From Actinomadura rupiterrae (GTDB taxonomy: Bacteria > Actinomycetota > Actinomycetes > Streptosporangiales > Streptosporangiaceae): a DNA stretch of 64,000 nucleotides. The notes under the pieces were generated by a model that searched no databases, was not told the DNA's origin, and was given only the letters and a program-made list of their open reading frames with translations. Shown here in pieces: positions 27,293 to 35,631 of this stretch. Made by a program: the position numbers and the translations under genes. The stretch is taken from NCBI RefSeq assembly GCF_024172125.1, contig NZ_JAMZEA010000014.1:1-64000 (forward strand), written 5' to 3'. Within the stretch, counting starts at the first letter, position 1. Each line of letters begins with the position of its first letter.

Positions 27293-27892
27293 ATGCCCGC
27301 CGCCAGCCCACCGCCCCGCAGGACGCGTTCCGGCAACCGGCGCGACGAGGCCGCGCGCCTGGCCGTCCTGCACGCCGCCGACGACCTGCTCGCCGAGACC
27401 GGCTTCGGCAGGCTGACCATCGAGTCCATCGCGCGCCGCGCGGGCGTCGCCAAGCAGACCATCTACCGCTGGTGGCCGTCCAAGGTCGAGATCCTGCTCG
27501 ACACCCTCATCGAGGACACCGGGAAGCGCCTTTCCCTCCCCCTCGAAAAGGCCACGGCGGAGACCGTCCGCGAGTACGTTCGCGCTTTCGCGCGGTTCCT
27601 GACCGACGACCCGGCGGGAAAGGTGCTGCTAGCGCTCATCGCCGAAGCGCAGCACGACCCCGCGACGGCCGAGAGTTTCCACAAGCGCTACCTCGGCCCG
27701 CGCCGTGACCTGGAACGCGACCTGCTCGCCCGCGCCGCCGAAGCAGGCGAGATCTCACCGAAGCTCCCTTTGGACGCCACGCTCGACGCCCTTCTCGGGC
27801 CGATCGTCTATTGCGCCCTGACGGGGTCGTCCATTCCGGATGAACTGCTCGGCGTCCAGGTCGACGACCTGCTCGGCCTTCGCTCCGCATAA
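27293..27892 (+). CDS. TetR-family transcriptional regulator
   Basis: A 199-residue repressor with an N-terminal helix-turn-helix (LTIESIARRAGVAKQTIYRW, then KVEILLDTL) and a ligand-binding C-terminal domain, with conserved residues of the TetR_C_11-like group (ADD.LAETGFGRLT). It probably binds the palindrome at 27227-27246 and represses itself and the divergent SDR; the inducer is unknown. ATG 27293 is chosen over an upstream TTG. Confidence 0.92.
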   Translation: MPAASPPPRRTRSGNRRDEAARLAVLHAADDLLAETGFGRLTIESIARRAGVAKQTIYRWWPSKVEILLDTLIEDTGKRLSLPLEKATAETVREYVRAFARFLTDDPAGKVLLALIAEAQHDPATAESFHKRYLGPRRDLERDLLARAAEAGEISPKLPLDATLDALLGPIVYCALTGSSIPDELLGVQVDDLLGLRSA

Positions 27893-27903
27893 GGGCCGCT
27901 GGG

Positions 27904-28923
27904 TCAGTGCGGAATGCCTTCGATGATGTCGAGGGCGCCCTTCCGGGCCAGCGTTGACGCCACGAGAGCGCCGAGTTCGCGGGCGCGGTCGGATTCGTCG
28001 GTTTCCTGGACGCGGACGAACTCGTCGCCCTCGCTGGTGAAGACCATCCCGATCAGCGAGAGGCGCCCGTCCGGGGTGCTGGTGCAGTATCCGGCGATCG
28101 GCGAGTTGCAGTGGCCTTGCAAGCCGTGCAGCATCGAGCGCTCGGCGGTGGCGTGCAGCTGCGTCTCGGGGTCGTCCAGTTGCCGCAGCAGCTCGATCAG
28201 GCCGAGGTCGGATTCGCGCGCATGCACGGTCAGGACGCCCGCGCCGACGGCCGGGACCATCTCGTCCAGTGGCAGAACCTCGCCGATGCGCTCGGTCATC
28301 CCGATGCGCTCCAGCCCGGCGGACGCGACGATCAGCGCGTCGAACCCGCCGCCGTCCTCCGCCTCGCGCTCGCCGTCGCTCCCGTGCTCGCTGTCGCTCC
28401 CGTGCCCGCCGTCGCTCTTGTGCTCGCCGTCGAGCTTGGCGAGGCGGGTGTTGACGTTGCCTCGGATCCGCTCGACGCGCAGGTCCGGACGCAGGCGGAG
28501 CAGCTGGGCCTTGCGGCGCACCGCCGAGGTCGCCACGAGCGCGCCCGGCGGCAGGTCGGCCAGCGACCGGTGCTCCGACCCGGCGGGGAACACCACGGCG
28601 TCGTGCACGTCGTCCCGCTCCAGGTAGGCGGCGATCAGGGTGCCGGACGGGAGCGGGACGTCGCCGGGGATGTCCTTCAGGCAGTTGACCGCCATGTCGA
28701 TCTCGCCCGCGACCAGGGCCTTGTCGATCTCTTTCAGGAAGCTGCCCTTGCCGCCGAGCGCGGCCAGGTCGCCCTGCCAGGTGTCGCCGGACGTCTGGAT
28801 GCCGACGATCTCGACCTCCGGGCCGTCCGCCAGGCCGGTGATCAGGCCCTGGACGTGGCGGGCCTGGGCCATGGCCATCGGCGACTTGCGTGACCCCAGG
28901 CGGATGCGTCGCTGATTCAGCAC
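27904..28923 (-). CDS. hemC: Porphobilinogen deaminase (hydroxymethylbilane synthase)
   Basis: A 339-residue HemC homologue: RLGSRKSPMAMAQA, KGSFLKEIDKAL with the catalytic Asp in IDMAVNCLKDIP, TSAVRRKAQLLRLRPDLR, RGNVNTRLAKLD and the cofactor-Cys segment HGLQGHCNSPIAGYC. It polymerises four porphobilinogen units into hydroxymethylbilane. It stands alone, with no other haem genes nearby, and several otherwise conserved motifs are altered (CLKDIP for SLKDVP; GHCNSP for GGCQVP). A charged Gly/Ser/Asp/Glu insert (about residues 163-187, with GHGSDSEHGSDGE) breaks the domain after LAKLD. This suggests a divergent second copy. The start is GTG 28923. Confidence 0.88.
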   Translation of the reverse strand: MLNQRRIRLGSRKSPMAMAQARHVQGLITGLADGPEVEIVGIQTSGDTWQGDLAALGGKGSFLKEIDKALVAGEIDMAVNCLKDIPGDVPLPSGTLIAAYLERDDVHDAVVFPAGSEHRSLADLPPGALVATSAVRRKAQLLRLRPDLRVERIRGNVNTRLAKLDGEHKSDGGHGSDSEHGSDGEREAEDGGGFDALIVASAGLERIGMTERIGEVLPLDEMVPAVGAGVLTVHARESDLGLIELLRQLDDPETQLHATAERSMLHGLQGHCNSPIAGYCTSTPDGRLSLIGMVFTSEGDEFVRVQETDESDRARELGALVASTLARKGALDIIEGIPH

Positions 28924-28986
28924 CCGTTCAACGTAGGGGACCGTCCGGCGCGGGCCCGTCCGGGGTGGGTATAGGGCGCGCCCCGG

Positions 28987-29889
28987 TCAGGTGAAGACGA
29001 CGGCGCAGACCGGCATGGCCGGGTTCTGGTGGCCGTGCAGCAGCAGCGCGAAGCCGTGGTCGGGCACCCGTCCGATGAGTTCGCCGTGCTCGACGCGGAC
29101 GTCCTGCGCCTCCAGGTCGGCGACGACCTCGGCGTACGGCCGGTCGAGCAGCGGGACGCCGCGGAACCGGGCCGTCCCCCGGACGCCGACGAAGCCGATC
29201 GCCAGCCTGGCCAGCCGGTCGGACGCGTCGAAGTCGAGGATCAGGCCGTGGTCGAAGTACCAGTCCTGCGTCTCGCCGCCGTAGTCGGGGCGGCTCTGCA
29301 TCGCGGGCCCGAGCAGCCGGCGCAGCTCCTGCTTGTCCTGGCCGAGCCGGACGAGTTCGGTGCCCTCGCGCGAGACCAGGCGGTGGTCGGTGATCGGCGC
29401 GACCCCGTCCTCGTCCGACATGCCGAGGACGCTGCCGGCCGGACTGCGGACGTAGACGCCCACGCACGTCACCGGCTCGGACGCGTCGTCGGCCGCGAGG
29501 TTGAACCCGGCGTCCGGGACGTCGCAGCCGTCGTGGTCCTCGACCACGCGCTCGCCCGCGCCGCGCAGGTCGGCCACGACGTCGGCGTAGGGCCGTCCGA
29601 GCAGGGCGACACCGCTGTGGGACACGGGAGCGGGTTCGAAGACCTCGATGTAGACGATCCGGTCCTGGTCGTCGTGGTGCAGGATCAGGCCGCCGTCGAG
29701 GTAGTGGTCGCACAGGCCCAGCTGCCAGGCGGCCTTCCGGAACGCCCGCACCTCGCCGAGCGCGTCGCCGAACGCCTCGGCGAGGCGGCCCGCCACCGCC
29801 GTCCTGTCGGCGCCGAGCGGAACGCCGCCCGGAAGCATCCCGTCGAGACCCTTGTAGGGGCTGATCCGCCACCCTGCCCGTTCGCTCAC
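28987..29889 (-). CDS. Unknown soluble protein with internal duplication
   Basis: A 300-residue protein without signal or membrane segments. I do not recognise a family. It contains two related halves: GLILHHDDQDRIVYIEV, then GVALLGRPYADVVADLRGAG in the first half, and GLILDFDASDRLARLAIGF, then GVPLLDRPYAEVVADLEAQD in the second. Each half is about 100 residues and looks like a compact alpha/beta repeat. GTG 29889 has GAGG 8 nt upstream; an ATG at 29922 would add 11 residues (with CSFCED) but lacks a ribosome site. It lies on the same strand as hemC, 64 bp away. Confidence 0.65.
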   Translation of the reverse strand: MSERAGWRISPYKGLDGMLPGGVPLGADRTAVAGRLAEAFGDALGEVRAFRKAAWQLGLCDHYLDGGLILHHDDQDRIVYIEVFEPAPVSHSGVALLGRPYADVVADLRGAGERVVEDHDGCDVPDAGFNLAADDASEPVTCVGVYVRSPAGSVLGMSDEDGVAPITDHRLVSREGTELVRLGQDKQELRRLLGPAMQSRPDYGGETQDWYFDHGLILDFDASDRLARLAIGFVGVRGTARFRGVPLLDRPYAEVVADLEAQDVRVEHGELIGRVPDHGFALLLHGHQNPAMPVCAVVFT

Positions 29890-29965
29890 CGGAGCATCCT
29901 CGCAGAACGAACAAATCCCCATGAAAGAAACGCGAAGTGCGGCGGTCGCAGCGCGGACGCACCGG

Positions 29966-29993
29966 GCCCGGGCCGTCCCATGACGGCCCGGGC
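29966..29993. terminator. Hairpin terminator
   Basis: A perfect 11-bp stem (GCCCGGGCCGT at 29966-29976, complement at 29983-29993) with loop CCCATG. It lies downstream of the minus-strand TAP-type hydrolase, before the next minus-strand gene. Confidence 0.65.
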
Positions 29994-30026
29994 ATCTATG
30001 GTGAACGGCTCATCCGCCCCTCGGGG

Positions 30027-31682
30027 TCAGACCCCCGATGGCTGGGCGAACAGGCCGGTGAAGGACTTCTGGGCGCCCGGCCGCGGCTGCGGCTCCGTCG
30101 ACGTCGGGGCCGGGAGGCCCTTGCACGTGCCGTTGTCAGGGCGTCCGGTGGCGAAGTAGGACGTGATGTGCGCCGCGCAGTCCGTCGGCATGCCCGCCGC
30201 CGACCCGTGCACGTCGTCGTCCACGGTCAGCACGGACCCGCCCACGGCCGACCGCATCTGCAGCGACCACGGGTAGGGCGACGGCACCTCGTAGCGGTGC
30301 GCCGACATCACCAGCGGCGCGTTGCTGTGGTGCAGCCGGACGGGCTGGACGGGCAGCGGCCAGCCCGCGCACATGTTGACCGGCAGGGTGAGCAGGCCGG
30401 TGGCGGGGTACTGCTTGAGGTCCTTCTGGTAGGCCTTCCAGAAGGTGCCGAAGTCGCGCGGGCCGGTGTCCTCGTTGCAGAACACCGCCTGGTTCATCGT
30501 CGTGTTGAACTGCTCGGGCAGGTCGGCCGGGGGCTGGCCGCCACCGCCGGGCGGCGGCCCGAAGAACTGCTTGATCAGCGCGGGCGCCGGCTGGCCGCTC
30601 TTGGCGTCGCGCAGGGCCTTGAGCAGCGCGGCCGTGCTCGGCCAGTCCAGGCTCGGCTGGCCCGCGAGCCGCGCGGCGATGAACCCGTCGAAGTTGCGTC
30701 CCGGCAGGTCGGTGAAGGTCTTGGGGTGGGCGTTCAGCTCCTTCTCCATCGCGACGATCGCGGCCTGGACCTGGCGCGCGGTGGTGCCGAACCCGTAGGT
30801 GGAGTTCCGCGCCGCGACCCAGGCGGCGTAGCGCCCGAAGTCCACGGCGGTGGCCTTGGCGCGTCCGGCGAAGAACGCGTCCAGCCGGAAGTCGGGCAGC
30901 GCGGTGCTGTCCAGCCACATCAGCCCGACCTTGCCGGGGAACAGGTCGCGGTAGAGCGCGCCCAGCCACGTCCCCCACGAGACACCGAGGTAGCTCAGCT
31001 TCTTCTCGCCGATCCCGGCGCGGATGCGGTCCATGTCGCGCGCGACGTTGGCGGTGGTGAGCCCGCCGAGGAACGCCGGGTCCTGCTTGGCGCACGCCTT
31101 GTTGTTCTGGACGACCCAGTCGTAGCGCTTCTGCGCGTCCGCCTTGCTGACGGGCGAGCCCGACTGCGGCGGCGGCGCGCCCTTCGCGCAGTCGAGCTTG
31201 CTGCTGTAGCCGACGCCGCGCGGGTCGAAGCCGATGAGGTCGTACCGCTGGTTCAGCTTGGCGCCGATGCCGACCGAGCGCTGCATGACGTACTCGACCG
31301 GCATCAGGTAGCCGCTGCCGCCCGGCCCGCCCGGGTTCAGCGCGATGCTGCCGAGCCGGTGCTTCTGGTCGACGGCCTTCAATCTGGTCACGGCGATGGT
31401 GATGTGCCGTCCGGACGGTTTGCGGTAGTCGAGCGGCACGGAGAGCGTCCCGCATTCCGTGCGCGCCCAGAGCTTCTTGAACTCGGGGATCTGCTCGGGC
31501 GGCATCATGGCCTTCAGTGCCGCGTCCGAAAACTGCCGGCAGGGCTGCCAGGCGACCTTGGACGCCTGGCCCGGAGCCGGTGCGGCGGCGATGGCCGCCA
31601 CGGGCATGAGAGCGGTGGCGACGGCGGCGGCCAGGCAGGCCGTGGCGCCGGCGAGTGCTCGTGATCGGGTCATGGCGCTCAT
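30027..31682 (-). CDS. Secreted alpha/beta hydrolase with TAP-like C-terminus
   Basis: A roughly 551-residue exported hydrolase. The N-terminal signal (LAGATACLAAAVATALMPVAAIAA) is followed by the fold of SCO7095-type tripeptidyl-aminopeptidase-like enzymes: NPGGPGGSG oxyanion loop, GFDPRGVG, the nucleophile elbow GVSWGT, and the C-terminal TAP-like region with the catalytic Asp and His in VDDDVHGS. It probably cleaves N-terminal peptides outside the cell. GTG 31694, ATG 31682 and ATG 31673 are in-frame candidates; none has a clear ribosome site, and ATG 31682 is chosen tentatively. Confidence 0.85.
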   Translation of the reverse strand: MSAMTRSRALAGATACLAAAVATALMPVAAIAAAPAPGQASKVAWQPCRQFSDAALKAMMPPEQIPEFKKLWARTECGTLSVPLDYRKPSGRHITIAVTRLKAVDQKHRLGSIALNPGGPGGSGYLMPVEYVMQRSVGIGAKLNQRYDLIGFDPRGVGYSSKLDCAKGAPPPQSGSPVSKADAQKRYDWVVQNNKACAKQDPAFLGGLTTANVARDMDRIRAGIGEKKLSYLGVSWGTWLGALYRDLFPGKVGLMWLDSTALPDFRLDAFFAGRAKATAVDFGRYAAWVAARNSTYGFGTTARQVQAAIVAMEKELNAHPKTFTDLPGRNFDGFIAARLAGQPSLDWPSTAALLKALRDAKSGQPAPALIKQFFGPPPGGGGQPPADLPEQFNTTMNQAVFCNEDTGPRDFGTFWKAYQKDLKQYPATGLLTLPVNMCAGWPLPVQPVRLHHSNAPLVMSAHRYEVPSPYPWSLQMRSAVGGSVLTVDDDVHGSAAGMPTDCAAHITSYFATGRPDNGTCKGLPAPTSTEPQPRPGAQKSFTGLFAQPSGV

Positions 31683-31837
31683 GCTCGCGATCACGTTGTG
31701 ATGCGGGCGTAACCAAATACACGAGCCTTTCTCGCGACACCCGCGCCTCCTGCGCCTCCGCCGTGCGCACGCGGGCCGATCCTCCCCATCGCCGGGGTCG
31801 GTGCGGGACCGGGCGCCGGGGCTCCTAGGCTTGGCCC

Positions 31838-32440
31838 GTGATCGTTTCGGGGGCGGCGGGGGCGCGGTGCGCGCGCGGGCTGTTCCTCGCGGCGACGTGC
31901 ACCGCGCTCGCGCTCGCGGGCCACACGATCGGCGGACGCGGCGCGTGCTGCGTCCCGCCGCTGCCCGCCGTGGCCGGCACCGGCGCCGTGGTCGGCGTGC
32001 TGTGCGTCGCGGTCGCGGGCCGGATGATGTCGTTCTGGAAGATCCTCGTCGTGGTCGGGTGGGCGCAGGTGGCGTTCCACCTGGCGTTCACGGCGTTCGC
32101 CGGCACGGCCTTCGCCGGGACGGGCATGCACCACGACATGGCCGCCGCAGCTCCGCCGCCCCCGGCGGGCGGGATGAGCTGGTCGATGCTGGGCGGGCAC
32201 GCGCTCGCGGCCGTCGCGGCCGCGGTGCTGCTGGCCGGGGCCGAGCGGACGCTGTGGTGGCTGGCCGGTGCGGTCTTCGCCGTCGTGGCGATCGTGCTTC
32301 TGCTGCTCGGGCGCCCGGACGCGCCGGAGCGCGCGCCGTGGATCGTCGTTCCCGACTCCCCCGCTCCCCGGCTCGGTGTGCTGCTCGCGCGGGCCGTGCG
32401 GCGGCGGGGCCCGCCGGCAGGCGCGCTGCACGCCGCCTGA
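31838..32440 (+). CDS. Multi-pass membrane protein of unknown function
   Basis: A 200-residue protein with about five hydrophobic helices (LFLAATCTALALAGHTI, VVGVLCVAVAGRMMSF, ILVVVGWAQVAFHLAFTAF, HALAAVAAAVLLAGAE, LAGAVFAVVAIVLLLLG). A His/Met cluster between helices 3 and 4 (GMHHDM, then GGMSWSM) could bind a metal. I do not recognise a family. It lies 83 bp upstream of the iron-type ABC importer on the same strand, so a link to metal handling is possible but not shown. It is divergent from the TAP hydrolase. GTG 31838 is the start. Confidence 0.7.
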   Translation: MIVSGAAGARCARGLFLAATCTALALAGHTIGGRGACCVPPLPAVAGTGAVVGVLCVAVAGRMMSFWKILVVVGWAQVAFHLAFTAFAGTAFAGTGMHHDMAAAAPPPPAGGMSWSMLGGHALAAVAAAVLLAGAERTLWWLAGAVFAVVAIVLLLLGRPDAPERAPWIVVPDSPAPRLGVLLARAVRRRGPPAGALHAA

Positions 32441-32523
32441 GCCCGCCCTCTGCCTGGTGCCGGTGGGCCGGCCGGCGTGCCCTCGCATGCCCGAACACCA
32501 CCGGATCACAGGGAACGACCCCC

Positions 32524-33612
32524 ATGTTCAATCGCAGGATCCCGGCGGCCGTGACGGCCGCCCTGCTCGTCGCCGGAAGCGCGGGCACCGTCGCCGGATG
32601 CGCGAGCACCAAGGCCGCCTCGTCCGGCGCGTCCGACGGCGTCCCGTCCTCGCCCGGACGGACGTCCTACCCGTTCACCCTCGACAACTGCGGGCAGAAG
32701 GTCACCTTCACGCGTCCGCCGCAGCGGGTGCTCATCCTGAACGGCACGTCGGTGGCCGAGTCCGAGAGCTTCGTGCTGCTCGGGCTGCAGGGCCACGTGT
32801 TCGCGAACGCGCAGTCCTACGGCGTCTCGGACGACCCGACGATGACCGCCAAGGTCGCGGCGCTGCCCAAGCGCGGCCTCACCATGAACCGCAATTTCGA
32901 GGTGCCCGCAGAGCAGGCCCTCGCCACCAAGCCCGACCTCGTCGTCTCCACCTGGACGGGCGGGTTCGACCCCAAGCGCGGCCTGGCCACCCGCGAGCAG
33001 TTCACCGCCGCGGGCGCGAACACGCTGGTCAACCCGGTGAACTGCGCGCTCGGCAAGCCGAACGCCACACTCGCCGAGAAGAAGGCGTACGCGTCGGTGT
33101 CGGTCGACTCGTCGCGGGCGTTCCTGCTGCTGCTCGGACGGATCTTCGACGTCCAGTACAGGGCCGCGCAGGTCGTCCAGGATCTTCGCGCGCGCGTGGA
33201 CGTCGTGCGCCGCACGGTCGCGGGCGGGCAGCCGAGGAAGGTGCTGCTCGCGTACCCGGGCATGGCGATGATGAACGCCAACGGCCTGCCCGCCGTCATG
33301 ACCGGGCGGATCACCGACGACGTCATCCGCGCGGCGGGCGGCGTCAACGCGTTCGCCGGACGCGACCGCGACACCACCAGCACGCTGAACAGGGAGCAGC
33401 TCGCGTCCGCGCAGGTGGACGTCCTGGTCGTCGGCGTCTTCACGCCCAAGGAGGACCCGGCGGGCGAGGCGCGCAAGCTGTTCGCCGCGTATCCGCAGTG
33501 GCGCGCGTCCCGCACCGGGACCTACACCACCGTCTCGGACGGCGCGTTCCTCGGGCCGCTCAACGCCTGGGCCGTGGAGAAGATCGCCAAGGCGGTGCAC
33601 GGTGCTGGCTAG
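32524..33612 (+). CDS. Iron/cobalamin-type ABC importer, substrate-binding lipoprotein
   Basis: A 362-residue periplasmic-binding-type protein. It opens with a signal sequence and lipobox (AGTVAGC), then NCGQKVTF.RPPQRVLIL, the typical entry to the class III (FecB/BtuF-like) binding fold, and ends with ALNAWAVEKIAKAV. It binds a metal-siderophore or corrinoid outside the membrane and passes it to the FecCD-type permease that follows, whose start lies 11 bp upstream of this stop. The exact ligand is not identifiable from the sequence. No riboswitch or Fur-like site was seen upstream. Confidence 0.85.
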   Translation: MFNRRIPAAVTAALLVAGSAGTVAGCASTKAASSGASDGVPSSPGRTSYPFTLDNCGQKVTFTRPPQRVLILNGTSVAESESFVLLGLQGHVFANAQSYGVSDDPTMTAKVAALPKRGLTMNRNFEVPAEQALATKPDLVVSTWTGGFDPKRGLATREQFTAAGANTLVNPVNCALGKPNATLAEKKAYASVSVDSSRAFLLLLGRIFDVQYRAAQVVQDLRARVDVVRRTVAGGQPRKVLLAYPGMAMMNANGLPAVMTGRITDDVIRAAGGVNAFAGRDRDTTSTLNREQLASAQVDVLVVGVFTPKEDPAGEARKLFAAYPQWRASRTGTYTTVSDGAFLGPLNAWAVEKIAKAVHGAG

Positions 33613-34690
33613 CCGCAATCCCGTGACCCGGACCCGGCCTGCCGCCACGCCCGTTCGGAGGCCGCATCTCGTGTCCGGGGCGTTCACGGGCGTGCTGATC
33701 GGCGGGCTCGCGGTGGCGCTGGTCGCCGTGTGCGTCATCGCGATCTCGCTCGGCTCGGTCACGCTGCCGCTCGGCGCGGTCTGGCGGGTGATCGCCGCGC
33801 ATCTCACCGGGTCCGGCGACACCGACCCGCTGCGGGACCAGGTCGTCTGGGACATCCGGACACCGCGCGTGCTGGTCGCGGCCCTGGTCGGGGCCGGGCT
33901 CAGCGCGGCGGGTGTGGCGCTGCAGGCGCTCGTCCGCAACCCGCTGGCCGATCCGTACGTGCTGGGCGTGTCGTCCGGGGCGTCGCTCGGGGCGGTGCTG
34001 GTCGCGGCGGTCGGCGCGCCCGCGCTCGGCGGGCTCGGCGTGACCGGCGCGGCGTTCGTGTCGGCGCTGCTGAGCGTCCTGCTGGTGTACGTGCTGGCGC
34101 AGCGCGGCGGGCGGCTGCTCGACTCGCGGCTGGTGCTGGCCGGGGTCGCCGTCGGCTACCTGTGCCAGGCCGCGACCAGCTACGTCCAGCTCCAGCTCGA
34201 CCCCTCGGAGCTGCAACGGCTGATGTTCTGGCTGATGGGCAGCATCGCGGGCGCGACCTGGCACGACCTGCGGCTGCCCGCCGCCGTGATCGCCGCCTGC
34301 ACCGCCTACCTGCTGCTCCAGGCGCGGCGCCTGAACGCGCTGCTGGCCGGGGACGACGCGGCGACCGCGCTCGGCACCCCCGTCCGGACGCTCCGGCTGG
34401 CGCTGCTGGCCGTCGCGTCGCTGCTCACCGCCACCGCCGTCAGCGTCGTCGGCGGCATCGGGTTCGTCGGGCTCATGGTGCCGCACGCCGCCCGGTTCGC
34501 GGTCGGCGCCGACCACCGGCGCGTGCTGCCCGTCGCGACGCTGCTCGGCGCGGTGTTCCTGGTGGTCGTCGACCTGGCGACGCGGACGGTGGACCGGCCG
34601 AACGAGCTGCCGGTCGGGGTGTTCACCACCGCGATCGGCGTGCCGTTCTTCCTGTGGCTGCTGCGCCGCCGGACGGGAGGGGCGGCCTGA
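33602..34690 (+). CDS. FecCD-family ABC importer permease
   Basis: A 362-residue permease with about ten membrane helices. The FecCD signatures WDIRTPRVLVAALVGAGLS and RNPLADPYVLGVSSGAS are present, as are FVGLMVPHAAR and NELPVGVFTTAIGVPFFLWLL. It forms the membrane channel for a metal-siderophore or corrinoid complex. GTG 33602 lies within the end of the binding-protein gene, and its stop overlaps the ATPase start (TGATG), so the three form one coupled unit. Confidence 0.93.
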   Translation: MLASRNPVTRTRPAATPVRRPHLVSGAFTGVLIGGLAVALVAVCVIAISLGSVTLPLGAVWRVIAAHLTGSGDTDPLRDQVVWDIRTPRVLVAALVGAGLSAAGVALQALVRNPLADPYVLGVSSGASLGAVLVAAVGAPALGGLGVTGAAFVSALLSVLLVYVLAQRGGRLLDSRLVLAGVAVGYLCQAATSYVQLQLDPSELQRLMFWLMGSIAGATWHDLRLPAAVIAACTAYLLLQARRLNALLAGDDAATALGTPVRTLRLALLAVASLLTATAVSVVGGIGFVGLMVPHAARFAVGADHRRVLPVATLLGAVFLVVVDLATRTVDRPNELPVGVFTTAIGVPFFLWLLRRRTGGAA

Positions 34691-35457
34691 TGCGCCTCGA
34701 CCTCCACGGCGTCACCGCCGCCATCGACGGCGCCCCGATCGTCTCCGGCGTGGAGCTGACCGCCGCGCCCGGCCAGTTCGTCGGGCTCGTCGGGCCCAAC
34801 GGCAGCGGCAAGTCGACTCTGCTGCGGACGGTCTACCGGACGCTGCGTCCGAGCGCGGGCGTGGTCTCGCTGGACGGCGACGACCTGTGGCGGATGCGTC
34901 CCCGCACGGCCGCCCGCCGCCGCGCCGCCGTCACCCAGCATGGTGATCCCGGCGGCGAGTTCACCGTCGCCGAGGTCGTCGCGATGGGCCGCGCCGCTCA
35001 CCAAGGGCTGCTGGACCGCGAGACCGCGTCCGACCGCTCGGTGGTCGCCGAATCGCTGGAGCGGGTCGGCATGGACGGCCGGGACGACCGGCTGTTCAGC
35101 ACGCTGTCGGGCGGGGAGCGCCAGCGCGTCCTGCTCGCCCGCGCGCTCGCCCAGCGCGCCCCGCTGCTGGTCCTGGACGAACCGACCAACCACCTGGACG
35201 TCGGCGCGCAGCTCGGCCTGCTCGACCTGGTCCGCTCGCTCGGCCTGACCGTGCTCGCCGCGCTGCACGACCTGGACCACGCGGCCGCGTACTGCGACCA
35301 CATCGTGGTGCTGCGGGACGGGCGGGTCCGGGCGGCCGGGCCGCCGCTGGAGGTGCTCACGCCCGAGTTCATCGCCGAGGTGTTCGGGGTGCGCGCCCAC
35401 GTCGGGCCGCATCCGCTGACCGGACGGCCGCACATCGCGGTCGCCTCGCCGGTCTGA
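34690..35457 (+). CDS. FecE-type ABC importer ATPase
   Basis: A 255-residue ATPase. Walker A GPNGSGKST, signature LSGGERQRV, Walker B LLVLDEPTNHLD and the switch His region (AALHDLDHA) are all present. It energises the permease encoded just upstream. The usual C-terminal stretch (EVLTPEFIAEVFGV) is that of iron/B12 importer ATPases. The operon ends at a strong hairpin. Confidence 0.94.
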   Translation: MRLDLHGVTAAIDGAPIVSGVELTAAPGQFVGLVGPNGSGKSTLLRTVYRTLRPSAGVVSLDGDDLWRMRPRTAARRRAAVTQHGDPGGEFTVAEVVAMGRAAHQGLLDRETASDRSVVAESLERVGMDGRDDRLFSTLSGGERQRVLLARALAQRAPLLVLDEPTNHLDVGAQLGLLDLVRSLGLTVLAALHDLDHAAAYCDHIVVLRDGRVRAAGPPLEVLTPEFIAEVFGVRAHVGPHPLTGRPHIAVASPV

Positions 35458-35461
35458 GCGC

Positions 35462-35494
35462 GGGCGGCCTCCGGGGACGTCCCGGAGGCCGCCC
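35462..35494. terminator. Strong hairpin terminator
   Basis: A perfect 14-bp stem (GGGCGGCCTCCGGG at 35462-35475, complement at 35481-35494) with loop GACGT begins 5 nt after the ABC ATPase stop. Confidence 0.85.
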
Positions 35495-35631
35495 CACGGC
35501 GCCGTCTTGGACGTCGCTCGGCGGCCTCGGCCGGGCGGCTATCCCGCGCCGAGGCAAAGACTTCTTCAGCACTCCGTCCGCGTGCGGGGCGCGGTCGCGT
35601 GCGGCCGGGCGGCGCGGGGACAGAGAGGTGT

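Noticed and set aside
32441..32523. Cobalamin riboswitch before the ABC importer
   Set aside because: No B12-box-like sequence or the expected stem set was found in this short leader.
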